From CAYFPX01 sp964519895 (GTDB lineage Bacteria; Myxococcota_A; UBA796; CAJQPC01), in the NCBI GenBank assembly GCA_964519895.1, contig CAZFLE010000011.1:1-64000 (forward strand): a stretch of 64,000 nt of DNA, read 5' to 3'. The position numbers and the translations under genes were made by a program. The notes beneath the pieces are model-generated. The model was not told the DNA's origin. It searched no databases and saw only the letters and a list, made by a program, of their open reading frames with translations. Below, in pieces: positions 42,333-52,330 of the stretch (the stretch's first letter is position 1; the number at the start of each line of letters is the position of its first letter).

Positions 42333-44033
42333 CTACGCTCTGCCCGAGCGCTTCTGCTTGACCGCCATGTACAGGTTGCGGGCCTCTGGAGGCGCGCCGC
42401 CTTGCTTGATCACATAGGCCAGCCGGCGCTCGGCGTCGTCGTAGTAGCCCATCTCCGACTCCAGCTTGGCGATGAAGTGCTGGGTGGCCGGGACCTTGGG
42501 GGACAGGGACTCCGAGATCTTCAAGACCTCGCTCGCGTCCTCGTGGCGCTGGGACTGGGGCAACCGCGTGTCGTGCAGGATCGCCCAGCCCAGGTAGGCC
42601 AGGTTCCGAGGGCTGTGCATCGACAGCTCACGGGCCGCCGTGAAGCAGCGCACGGCCAGGGGGAAGTCCCGCTTGCGCAAGGCGGCGAAGCCGGCGGCAA
42701 AGGCGGCCTCTTCGCGGTCGTCTCCCACGCAGTCCATGCCGAACTCCTGGGCGGCCTGGCACAGGCTCTCGAGGTTCTGGGTCGCCCGCTCGACCCTGGC
42801 GGTCATCTTGGTGGCCAGGCTCTTGAGCTCGGGCACGGTGGACTCCTGGGCCATCTTGCTGTAGCGGGAGTGCATCCGGGCGCCGGCTTCCTGGATCCGC
42901 TGGAGCTCGTAGCCGGGGGAGATCGCCAGCACGGTCCAGTCGTCCGCGCGCTCCAGCCGCTCGACGTCCTGGCGGAGCCGCTTGGCGACCATCTCCCTGT
43001 GCAGCCGGGCCATCTCGCCCACACCACCCGAGCCACCGCCCACCTGGGTCTGGGCCGCGCTCACCACCGACACCGGGCCGTTCTTTGCCAAGCCGCTCGC
43101 GCCGGGCCGGATGGCGGTCTTGCGCACCTTGAGCTTCTTGAACTCGACCATGCCCAGCAGGAACAGGGCCTCGAGCTCGGCCGGCAGGTGCTCGTCGCCG
43201 TGGGCCAGCAGACCCAGACGCCGGTCCAGGGGCATCGGCGTGGTGGAGGCGTCAATCAGCCGGGCCACGTCGTCGCCCACGGGGAGCAGGAAGGCCCGCT
43301 CGTACAGGGGCAGGCGGTTCAAGGACCGGGGACCCATGCGCTTCATGAAGTCGTCGCTGGCCAGGGCCTTGGCGGCCTCCCAGATAGCCAGGCCCACGCT
43401 GAAGGTGTCCGCCAGGCCGTCCTGGTCGCTGGGGGCGAACACCAGTCCGCCTTCGGCCAGCGCCCGGTGCACCAGGGCCGTGCCGTCGCCGTCGACGGTG
43501 CCCCCGCCGACCACCGCGGCCTGACTGCCGTCCGTGAGCGTCAGGAGTCCGGTGCGTTCCTGGCCCCAGACCCGGGCCAGCACGTCCAGGGCGTAGCGGA
43601 CTGGCTGGCCCTCGACGTCGCGGTGGGCGTCTGCGACTGCGTTCTCGAGCAGGGTGCGAAGGCGCGCGGTCGGCTTGTCGGCCGAGAAGCGGCGGAAGAT
43701 CCCGAGCTCGTCCAGGGCGCGGGCGGCGCGCGGATCCCCCACTCCGGGGCCCACCAGCGCGACGATCGGGATGTCCGCTGCGGGGTGCGCGGACTGGACC
43801 TGGCGGATCAGGCGGACCCCCCGCTTGTTGAGGTGCTGGACGTCGACGACCAGGGTGTCCGGGAGGCCCTCGTCCAGGCGCGCCCGAATGGCTGAAACGT
43901 CGGAGCAGACCTGGACACCCACGCCGACCGCTTCAAGGATCGGCGCCAGCTCGGCTTCGCGCTCGGCGGCGCCTGGGACGAAGAGAAGCGGCAAGGGTCG
44001 GGGGCCTGGGGAGCGCGGAGAAGAATAGCGCAT
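42333..44033 (-). CDS. Receiver-like protein with DUF4388-like middle and TPR end
   Basis: A 566-residue protein starting at ATG 44033. Residues about 10-135 look like a receiver domain (LLFVPGAAEREAELAPILEAVGVGVQVCSD, TLVVDVQHLNKRGVRLIRQVQ) but the first acidic pair is missing. The middle, VWGQERTGLLTLTDGSQAAVVGGG, recalls DUF4388/PatA-type domains of myxobacterial regulators. After a helical region the C-terminus has TPR-like helices (AAFAAGFAALRKRDFPLAVRCFTAARELSMHSPRNLAYLGWAIL). It is probably a signalling or scaffold protein acting with the two-component genes upstream. Confidence 0.75.
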   Translation of the reverse strand: MRYSSPRSPGPRPLPLLFVPGAAEREAELAPILEAVGVGVQVCSDVSAIRARLDEGLPDTLVVDVQHLNKRGVRLIRQVQSAHPAADIPIVALVGPGVGDPRAARALDELGIFRRFSADKPTARLRTLLENAVADAHRDVEGQPVRYALDVLARVWGQERTGLLTLTDGSQAAVVGGGTVDGDGTALVHRALAEGGLVFAPSDQDGLADTFSVGLAIWEAAKALASDDFMKRMGPRSLNRLPLYERAFLLPVGDDVARLIDASTTPMPLDRRLGLLAHGDEHLPAELEALFLLGMVEFKKLKVRKTAIRPGASGLAKNGPVSVVSAAQTQVGGGSGGVGEMARLHREMVAKRLRQDVERLERADDWTVLAISPGYELQRIQEAGARMHSRYSKMAQESTVPELKSLATKMTARVERATQNLESLCQAAQEFGMDCVGDDREEAAFAAGFAALRKRDFPLAVRCFTAARELSMHSPRNLAYLGWAILHDTRLPQSQRHEDASEVLKISESLSPKVPATQHFIAKLESEMGYYDDAERRLAYVIKQGGAPPEARNLYMAVKQKRSGRA

Positions 44034-44087
44034 GGTCACGTCCTGCCGCCCGGTGTCGGACCCAGGGGGCAAGCCTTGAGGGCAAGT

Positions 44088-45116
44088 TCAGGGCGAAGGC
44101 GGGCGGGCCTCTACCGGGGCGTCGACCCGGTCCTTCGGCACGCCTCCGGTCAGTAGATCTTCGAAGCGCAGCAGGGCCAGCGCGCCCAGCAGCACCCCGA
44201 ACCACAGGGTCGCCACGCGAACCAGCAGGGCTGCGGCGACCGCCACCGGCTCGCTGACGCCCATGATGGTCGTGGCGCCGCCGACGAGAGCGCCATCCGC
44301 CACGCCCAGACCGCCGGGCATGGCGCCACCGGCCACCGTGGCAAAGGCGTACAGAAAGGTCGACGCCTCGAGGGTGGGCGCCAGCGCCCCCAGGCCCCGG
44401 AAGCACAACAGGTAGCCCACGCACTCGGCGCCCCAGGCGACCACGGACAGCAGGGTCGTGGCCACGAAGGGCACCGGGGCCAGACACGCCCGCATGGCCC
44501 TGTAGAGCTCTTCGAGCTTGTGGCCCACCCGCCCGACCAGGGGCAGCCGCGCCAGGCCTCCCAGGATGGCCAGGGACAGCCCCTGGTGGGCCAGGATCAG
44601 CAGTCCGGCGGCCACCGTGCCGGCCAGGGTCCACAGGATCCAGGCCTGGTCCGCCGCATAGGTGCCGATGCTGAAGGCCGCCAGGATCACCATGGCGATG
44701 CCATCGGTCAGCCGCTCGGCGATGAGCGCTGGCAGGGTCGTCGCCATGGGGGTCCGGGTGCGCTTGCTGACCAGGTAGGGCTTGAGCAGCTCCCCGGCCT
44801 TGCCCGGTGAGATGACCATGGACAGCCCAGCCACGAAGATGGTCGCGTTGGCTCGCCAGCCGATGTCCACGTGGAGCACCCGCAACAGGTAGTGCCACTT
44901 CACGAAGCGCAGCCCGTAGTTCACCAGCGTCAACAACAGGACGACGACGTAGAGGCTCCAGGCAAAGGTCTTGAGCTGCTCGCCGACTGCGTCGGCCCCG
45001 GCCCACACCGACCCGCCGACGTAGAGCAGCACCCCGGCGACGATGGCCCAGACCACCCACTTGCGAAAGCGGCGGAGCAGGTCCTGTTGGGGGTCGTCGC
45101 CCTCGGGCTGCTCCAC
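44088..45116 (-). CDS. Flippase-like membrane protein, UPF0104/LPG-synthase TM family (first)
   Basis: A 342-residue integral membrane protein with about eight helices. Family marks are NYGLRFVKWHYLLRVL, VAGLSMVISPGKAGELLKPYLV and FATVAGGAMPGGLGVADGALVG. These occur in the flippase-like domain of lysylphosphatidylglycerol synthase and in AglD-like proteins. It may move a lipid-linked compound across the membrane. It starts at GTG 45116, sharing one base with the upstream stop (TAGTG). Confidence 0.87.
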   Translation of the reverse strand: MEQPEGDDPQQDLLRRFRKWVVWAIVAGVLLYVGGSVWAGADAVGEQLKTFAWSLYVVVLLLTLVNYGLRFVKWHYLLRVLHVDIGWRANATIFVAGLSMVISPGKAGELLKPYLVSKRTRTPMATTLPALIAERLTDGIAMVILAAFSIGTYAADQAWILWTLAGTVAAGLLILAHQGLSLAILGGLARLPLVGRVGHKLEELYRAMRACLAPVPFVATTLLSVVAWGAECVGYLLCFRGLGALAPTLEASTFLYAFATVAGGAMPGGLGVADGALVGGATTIMGVSEPVAVAAALLVRVATLWFGVLLGALALLRFEDLLTGGVPKDRVDAPVEARPPSP

Positions 45117-45856
45117 TAGAGCGCCTGGACCTTGACCGCGGTCACGACGTCCTTCATCTCGTCCCGCAGGCGGTCCTGGAGCTGGATGTAGACGTTGTAG
45201 TTCTCACCGTCGGTGTTGTCCGGGTCCTGCATCCGCGCCGGGTGCTTGTAGAGCCAGAACTCGGCGTCGGTGCCGTCCTCGAAGTGGAAGGCCCACTTGT
45301 GGCGGCTCACGACCATCCACTTCTTGCCGTCCAGCGTGGTCGCCGTGCTCTTGATCTTGACCTCGCAGGTGTACATCCACGGGTTGTAGTCGGAGCTGTA
45401 GGCGCAGTCCGAGTCGGCGGGGTTGCCCTTGGCGATGGTCACGCTCTTGAGCTCGTCCCAGCCCACTTCGATCTCGGTGCCGTAGCCCTCGAGGGTGAGC
45501 TTGAGCTTGGCGGTGTCGGTGAGCCAGTCGGCTTCGCCCCACCAGTCGCTGGAGCGCTCCACGCGCTTGACCGCGCCGCTGGTGGCGGTGCCGTCGGCCC
45601 GCTTCAGATCGACGGTCCAGCTGACGTTGTTCGCCGGGGGCGGAGGCGGAGGCGGGGGCTCGGCCTCGACGGGCTCTTCCTCGTCGACCGCTTCTTCCGG
45701 GGGTGCTTCCGGGGCTTCTGCCGTGGCGTCGTCGCTCGCCTCGCTGGCGGGAGGCTCTTCAGCGGCGTCCGCCGAGGACGCGGGGTCCTTTTTCTCGCCA
45801 CAGGCCGTCAGGATCAGGGCGCCGCTTGCCAACAGGGTGAGCCAAGGTCGTCGCAT
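45116..45856 (-). CDS. Proline-rich lipoprotein between two flippase-like genes
   Basis: A 246-residue lipoprotein: signal LLASGALILTAC (Cys19), a long Ala/Glu/Pro linker with eight consecutive prolines, then a globular domain of about 160 residues (WTVDLKRADGTATSG, KLKLTLEGYGTEIEVGWDELKSVTIA, AYSSDYNPWMYTCEVKIKSTATTLDG, HKWAFHFEDGTDAEFWLYKHPARM). No family is recognised. The linker would let the domain reach across the periplasm. It is coupled by TAGTG to the flippase-like gene downstream. Confidence 0.8.
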   Translation of the reverse strand: MRRPWLTLLASGALILTACGEKKDPASSADAAEEPPASEASDDATAEAPEAPPEEAVDEEEPVEAEPPPPPPPPANNVSWTVDLKRADGTATSGAVKRVERSSDWWGEADWLTDTAKLKLTLEGYGTEIEVGWDELKSVTIAKGNPADSDCAYSSDYNPWMYTCEVKIKSTATTLDGKKWMVVSRHKWAFHFEDGTDAEFWLYKHPARMQDPDNTDGENYNVYIQLQDRLRDEMKDVVTAVKVQAL

Positions 45857-45906
45857 CGAGGTCCTCCGTCAATCGAACCCCGGGGGTAACCCCGCGAGGC
45901 ATGGAT

Positions 45907-46949
45907 TCAAGCCCTCTTTGCGACAGTCGCCAGGAACAGGGCGCCCAGCAGCAGCAGCAACAGCTGTTGGGTTCGGACCAGGGCTGTCATCGCCACGGCG
46001 TCCGCCAGCTCGACCCCCGTGGTGGTGACGAAGAACGCACAGAAGAGCGCGTCCCACCCCGCCATGGCCGCAGGCAGGGCGTAGAGGGCCACGATGCCCG
46101 CGGTCGCGGCGCAGTAGGTGAACAAGATGCCCGGCAGGTGGGCGTGCATGCCCAGCGCATAGCTGCCCAGCCAGATCCCTGCGGTGACGGAGAAGTGGCT
46201 GCCCAGGCTCCAGGTCAGGGCCAGGGCCCACCGGCCGGGAGGCTGGCGGCCGACCTCGCCCAGCGCGGTGGCGGTGCGCTGGACGGCATCGTCGAGCTTG
46301 TCGAAGCCCCGGCCGAGCCAGCTGGGCAACGCCGACAGTCGACCCGCGGTCTCCTGGGAGAGGCGTCGCAGCAGCGTCGGCCACGCGCTGAGCACGCCGA
46401 GCCCCATCGCGAAGAGGGCGATGAACACGGCGACGCCCCCGATCAGGCCGCTGGCTTCGGGGGGGATGGGCAGGTCGCCGAGCCCCCAGGCCAGCAGAGC
46501 CAGGGCCCCGGCTGCGCCGAGCCCCAGGAAGCGGGCGTGGATGCCGGCGGCGAGCGCGGTGGTGGCCGGGATGCCGAAGCGTCGCTTGACCAGCATCGCC
46601 GCCCCGACCTCGCCCACGGGGCCGGGCAGGGCCACGTTCATCAACATGCCGGCGCAGACGATGCCCATCATGCCGGGCAGGGCCAGGGCCTCCCCACCGG
46701 GGATCAAGGTGCGCCAGCGAAGGGCCAGGAACACCACGGCGCCTGTCATCACAGCGATGGCGCCGACCAGTGGCACCGGGCGCGTGCGGCCCCAGAGGTC
46801 CACCATCGCCGCCGCCCCGGTGTCGGTGCGCGACACGGCCAGAGCGATGAGCACCAGGATCGCCAGTCCGCCCAGGCCGAGCCACACCCCGGTCCTTGCC
46901 ACGCGGCCCAGGGAAGGGGGAGGGGCCTGTGGTGCCGTTGGGGGTTGGC

Positions 46950-46953
<4 letters not shown>
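45907..46953 (-). CDS. Flippase-like membrane protein, UPF0104/LPG-synthase TM family (second)
   Basis: A 348-residue membrane protein, distant in sequence from the product of 44088-45116 but of the same family. Seen: FLALRWRTLIPGGEAL, GMLMNVALPGPVGEVGAAMLVKRRFGIP, GSYALGMHAHLPGILFTYC and LPAAMAGWDALFCAFFVTTTGVELADAVAM. It starts at GTG 46953 in a GTGA overlap with the NtrC-like gene, so regulator and transporter are translationally linked. A GGGG-TTAC-CCCC hairpin lies in the 50-bp gap after it (45857-45906). Confidence 0.82.
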
Positions 46954-48133
<1,180 letters not shown>

Positions 48134-48137
<4 letters not shown>

Positions 48138-49351
48138 GCGGTCTCGGTCCTGGGTAGTGTCATCGAGAAGCGGGCTCCGCCGAGGGGACTCTGACCGTAT
48201 CGCAGCGTTCCACCGTGAGACTCGGCGACCCTGGCGGCTAGGAAGAGGCCCAGTCCCGTGCCCCCGGGCCTGCGACTATATCCCGGCTCGAACAGCCGTA
48301 GGCGATCCTCGGGCTCCACCCCCGGGCCGCTGTCGTCGATGTGCACGGTGATCGAGCGTGGCCCGGGCAGCACGGTCACCTCGATGCTGCCGTGACCGCT
48401 GTCCTCGAGCGCCTCCAGCGCGTTCACCAGGATGTTCTCCAGGGCCCGTCGGACCAGCGGCGGATCCAGGGCGATCCGGTGCGCACGCGGCGCCAGCAGT
48501 CGCAGTGTGACCCCCAGCCGGCGAGCCATCGGCAGGTGGAACTCGATGCAGCTGTCGATGAGCGCCTCGAGCTCGACCGTGCGACGGATCACCTCGAGCT
48601 CGTCCTTGGAGTCGACCAGGCGCCGAATCACGACTTCGATGGTCTCCAGCTCGGCTTCGAGCGCCTGCTGGAGGTCTCGCCGATCGCGCTCCTGGGGTTC
48701 ATAGGCCATCAGGTCGATCAAGGCCGTCAGGCTCTGGAGGGGGTTCCGTACCTCGTGGGCGACGATGGCTGCGATCTGACGAGTCCACGCCAGCCTGCCC
48801 AAGGATTCGGCCCGATCCCCCAGCTGGGCCTCCAGGTCGTCCAGTTCGCGGCGGGCGGGCGGGACCCACAGCCACAGGTGGACCAGGCCGGTCAGCGACG
48901 CGGCGAACAGCCCGGCAGCGAGCCCGATGAAGCGACTCCGGCGGAGCCCCTGGGGCGCCACCGTGATCAGGCTGTGCTGGGGCCAGAGCGCCAGGCCGGA
49001 GCACCAGGCGACCGCGCCGGGAGGCGTGGACAGCATCCAGCTCTCGGTGTCCCTGGCCGTGCAGGCCGTCACGAGCTCAGGGCTCAGCCAGGCGCTGTCC
49101 CCTGCCTGGCGCACGACCTCGCTCTGGGGATCCACGACCGCTGCGGTGTAGAGTCGAGCCGCCCTCACGACCCGGCCCAGGCTGGCGTCGGGCACCAGGG
49201 TCGTCGCCACCGCCCGGCTGCTGGCCCGCAGCTGGTAGCGCACGTCGACCGCGGACCGGGTGCCAAAGGTCGCCACCATGCCCACGATGGCTCCCACCAC
49301 CACGGACGTGGCGGTGGTGCGGAGGACGAGGGTCCGGCCCGGGCGTCGCAC
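48134..49351 (-). CDS. Membrane sensor histidine kinase, partner of the NtrC-like regulator
   Basis: A 405-residue kinase. Two membrane helices (TSVVVGAIVGMVATFGT and IGLAAGLFAASLTGLVHLWLW) bracket a periplasmic sensor of about 115 residues with two cysteines. The dimerisation helix carries phospho-His in IVAHEVRNPLQSLTALIDLM. ATP-binding boxes: ALENILVNALEAL, DDSGPGVEPEDRLRLFEPGYS and GTGLGLFLAARVAESHGG. It starts 9 bp after the small lipoprotein gene and overlaps the regulator by 4 bp, so they form one system at the end of the tad locus, plausibly controlling or sensing pilus function. Confidence 0.92.
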
Positions 49352-49360
49352 CTGCCGGGG

Positions 49361-49621
49361 TCAGTCGGTGGTGGCGTCGCCGATGTTGATGGTCAGCCCG
49401 TTGTCGCCGGCCTGTCCCGACAGGCTCTCGCTGGCGTTCTCGCTCAGGGCCAGCGCTTCGTCGCCGCTCAAGGCATAGGTCGCCTGGGCCACTGAAGGTC
49501 GGCTGCGGTCGGCCTGGATGGCCATCGTGTCCTGGAAGGCGCGGCCGTGGTCGTACTGCAGGTGGTGGGGGGTCGAACATCCGAACAGCGCGGTGATCAG
49601 GGCCAGGGCGGGCATCGTCAC
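49361..49621 (-). CDS. Small lipoprotein of the tad locus
   Basis: An 86-residue lipoprotein with signal MPALALITALFGC. Its middle, LQYDHGRAFQDTMAIQADRSRP, resembles the 'YDxGxAxxxxxxxQ' segment found in short pilus-locus lipoproteins (CpaD-like). The C-terminus DNGLTINIGDATTD is polar. It starts at GTG 49621 in a GTGA overlap with the TPR gene; ATG 49615 is also possible. A role in assembling or anchoring the secretin is inferred from position. Confidence 0.7.
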   Translation of the reverse strand: MTMPALALITALFGCSTPHHLQYDHGRAFQDTMAIQADRSRPSVAQATYALSGDEALALSENASESLSGQAGDNGLTINIGDATTD

Positions 49622-50418
49622 GGGGCTTCCTCCTGCTCCGGGCCGTCCGGGTCGGACTCGGCCAGGGCTTGGCTCGCGGCGACGTGGTCGGGCCACGCCT
49701 CCAGGGCTGCAGCATAGCTGTCGCGGGCGGCGGCGGTGTCCCCCCGAAGGTCCTGGGCCAGGCCCAGGTTGTACAAGGCGTCCGCCTGGGACTCGTGGAG
49801 GCTGGACCGCGGATCGAGGCGGGCGGCGGCCTGGAAGGAGGCCAGGGCGTCGTCGTCGCGCCCGATGGCCCCCAGGGCGAAGCCCAGGTTGTTCCGGCTG
49901 CGCCCCGACGTGGGGTCCAGGGCGATGGCCTTGCGGAACGAAGCCACGGCGTCGAGGGGTCGGCTCGCGGTCATCAGCGCGAACCCCAGGTTGTTGTGCA
50001 GGCTGGCCCGCTGGCCCGTGTCGTCGTTGTTGCGACTGCGCCGGACCGCGCGGTCAAAGGCCACCACGGCTTCGTCCGCCCGCTCCGCGCCGGCGTAGGC
50101 CAGTCCGAGCAGGCGCTGGGACTCCGCCGACGGCCAGTGCCGCAGCGGCGTCAGCAAGCCGATGGCCTCGTCGTAGAGCTCCTGGCCGGTGCAGGCCGCC
50201 GCGTGCACCTGGTCCAAGCGCACGCTGTCGTGGCCCTCGGCCCGCAGGCTGCCGACCATGTTCAAGGCCCGGGCGTGGCGCCCGGACCGGACCAGGGCCT
50301 CGGCCATCTGGAGTTGCACGTCGAGCGCGTCGACGAGCTCTTCCTCCTGGACCGGCACCGCCTGGCTGCGCACCGTCGCGCAGCCGCTGAGCAAGGCCAC
50401 CAGGACCAGGGTGGTCAC
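49618..50418 (-). CDS. tadD: TPR lipoprotein of the tad locus (TadD-like)
   Basis: A 266-residue lipoprotein (signal TTLVLVALLSGC) with four to five tetratricopeptide repeats (LHNNLGFALMTASRPLDAVASFRKAIALDP, SRNNLGFALGAIGRDDDALASFQAAARLDP, ALYNLGLAQDLRGDTAAARDSYAAAL). TadD is the pilotin-like TPR lipoprotein of the Flp pilus machine and normally follows tadC, as here. GTG 50418 overlaps the tadC stop. The open frame further upstream is not lipoprotein-like. Confidence 0.85.
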   Translation of the reverse strand: MTTLVLVALLSGCATVRSQAVPVQEEELVDALDVQLQMAEALVRSGRHARALNMVGSLRAEGHDSVRLDQVHAAACTGQELYDEAIGLLTPLRHWPSAESQRLLGLAYAGAERADEAVVAFDRAVRRSRNNDDTGQRASLHNNLGFALMTASRPLDAVASFRKAIALDPTSGRSRNNLGFALGAIGRDDDALASFQAAARLDPRSSLHESQADALYNLGLAQDLRGDTAAARDSYAAALEAWPDHVAASQALAESDPDGPEQEEAP

Positions 50419-51365
50419 GGGGCTTGGCTCTGCGCGGCCAGCGCGGGCAGCAGGGTGTTCTTGACGTTGACCGCCGCCGGACCGACCAGGATCACGATCA
50501 GGCACGGCAGGATGAAGCAGATCATCGCCACAGTGAGCTTGGGCGAGATCTTGGCGGCCATTTCCTCGGCCCGCTGCATTCGACGGGTGCGGACCAGACC
50601 TGCGTGGATGCGCAGGCTCTGGGCCACGGGCGTGCCGAAGCGCTCGGCCTGGGCGAGCACGTTGACCAGGGCGTTGAACTCGTCCAGCCCCGTGCGCTGT
50701 TGCAGGTGCCGCAGGGCGTCCAGTCGCGGCACGCCGGCGTTCATCTCGTGGGTCACCAGCCGCATCTCGCTGGACAGCTCGGGCGCCGTCTCGTCGAGCT
50801 CGTCGGAGACCCGACGGAAGGAAGCGTCCAGGCCGAGCCCGGCCTCGACCGACGCGACCAGCAGGTCCAGGGCATCGGGGAAGGACCGCAGGAGCTCCTC
50901 CATGCGGTGCAGGCGCTGGTTCGCCACGTAGATCCGCGGGACCTGGTACCCGAGAAAGGCAAGCGCCAGGCTCCAGAAGACGACCCAGACCAGCCGCAGC
51001 TCCACCGGGTAGAGCGAGAACAGGATGGGGAGCAGGATCGCGAAGACCACCCGGAACAGGGAGTAGATCTCCATGGCGTGCCGGTTCCGGAACCCGGCTT
51101 GGACCAGGGCCTTGCGCAGCGCGCCCAGCTCGCCTTCGTTGGTCGGTGTCGCGACCTTGGCGACGGCCAGGGTGAAGGGGCTGAGCTCCGGGCCGGCGTC
51201 GAACCCGGCGAGCCCGTAGTTGGTGGTCGGGCGCTGGGTCATGTCCTCGAGCCGATCCCGGGCGCTCCGGGTCGGGTTCAGGAGCACATAGGCGCCGTAG
51301 AAGGCCATCAGCACGGCGACACCGACGCCGGTCGCCGCCGCGATCGCGACCATGCCCGGGGCCAT
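50415..51365 (-). CDS. tadC: Tad pilus inner-membrane platform protein TadC
   Basis: A 316-residue type II secretion F-domain protein with about four membrane helices. RSFPDALDLLVASVEAGLGLDASFRRVSDEL and TGLDEFNALVNVLAQAERFGTPVAQSLRIHAG are the classic TadC/GspF motifs. It ends with the helix LTVAMICFILPCLIVILVGPAAV. With TadB it forms the platform that couples the TadA ATPase to pilin polymerisation. ATG 51365 overlaps the last base of tadB. Confidence 0.92.
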   Translation of the reverse strand: MAPGMVAIAAATGVGVAVLMAFYGAYVLLNPTRSARDRLEDMTQRPTTNYGLAGFDAGPELSPFTLAVAKVATPTNEGELGALRKALVQAGFRNRHAMEIYSLFRVVFAILLPILFSLYPVELRLVWVVFWSLALAFLGYQVPRIYVANQRLHRMEELLRSFPDALDLLVASVEAGLGLDASFRRVSDELDETAPELSSEMRLVTHEMNAGVPRLDALRHLQQRTGLDEFNALVNVLAQAERFGTPVAQSLRIHAGLVRTRRMQRAEEMAAKISPKLTVAMICFILPCLIVILVGPAAVNVKNTLLPALAAQSQAP

Positions 51366-52318
51366 CAGACGTCCACCTTGGACAGCTCGCGCATCACCAC
51401 CACGCCCAGGATGAAGGAGATGATGCAGTACGCCAGGAGCAGCTGACCGAACGGGTCTGTGACCAGGGGCCGCAGGTACGCTGGCCGGGTGTAGAGCAGC
51501 ATCGCGGCGACGACAAAGGGCAAGCCCCCCAGGATCCAGGCCGAGAACTTGGCCTCGCTCGTCAGCGCCCGCACCTTGCCCTTGAACACGAAGCGCTGGC
51601 GGATCGTGTGGGCGATGTTGCCCAGGATCTCGATCAGGTTGCCGCCGGTGTCTCGCTGGAGCAGGGTGGACGACACGAAGATCTTGAGGTCGAAGTTGGC
51701 CCGGTTGCGGGCCACCATGTTGTGCATCGACTCCCGGAAGTCCCGGCCCAGGTTGTGCTCTTCGTAGACTCGCCCGAATTCCGTGCTGATGGGCGCTTCC
51801 ATCTCTTCGGCGACCATGCGCATGGACTCGCTGATGCCGTGGCCGGACTGCAGGGAGCGACACACCAGGTCCAGGGCCTCGGGCAGCTGGGCCGTGATCT
51901 GCTCCATGCGCTTGTGCGCCATGCCCCGGAGGCGGGCGATGGGGTAGTAGCCCATGGCCGCGCCGATCAGCCCCACCGGGGCGGTCAGGACCAGCGAGAA
52001 GACGATCATGCCCACCATCGTGAACACGCTGATGCGCAGGATGAGGGCGCTCAGGGTGTAGGGGTTGCCGGCCTGGACGAGCAGCTCGACCATGATGTCG
52101 GTCGGGCCCCCCTCGCTGTCGGCCAGGGCGCCGCGGGCCTCGCTGAACAGGCTCTCCATGCCCTCTGGCGCACCGGTGCCCAGGCGCCGCGCCAGCTCGC
52201 GCTGTTCTTCCTCTCGCTGGGTCTGCCGGTACCAATACAGGCTCTGGATCGCCAGCAGCACCGACGCGAACACCACGGCGACCGCGGTGACGATGACGAG
52301 CTTGTCTCCGGTACCCAC
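51365..52318 (-). CDS. tadB: Tad pilus inner-membrane platform protein TadB
   Basis: A 317-residue F-domain protein. The N-terminal helix (LVIVTAVAVVFASVLLAIQSLYWY) is followed by ITAQLPEALDLVCRSLQSGHGISESMRMVAEEM, then FDLKIFVSSTLLQRDTGGNLIEILGNIAHTIRQR, both diagnostic, and two C-terminal helices. It pairs with TadC. The gene starts 12 bp after tadA. Confidence 0.92.
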   Translation of the reverse strand: MGTGDKLVIVTAVAVVFASVLLAIQSLYWYRQTQREEEQRELARRLGTGAPEGMESLFSEARGALADSEGGPTDIMVELLVQAGNPYTLSALILRISVFTMVGMIVFSLVLTAPVGLIGAAMGYYPIARLRGMAHKRMEQITAQLPEALDLVCRSLQSGHGISESMRMVAEEMEAPISTEFGRVYEEHNLGRDFRESMHNMVARNRANFDLKIFVSSTLLQRDTGGNLIEILGNIAHTIRQRFVFKGKVRALTSEAKFSAWILGGLPFVVAAMLLYTRPAYLRPLVTDPFGQLLLAYCIISFILGVVVMRELSKVDV

Positions 52319-52330
52319 CTGTGGGTCCTC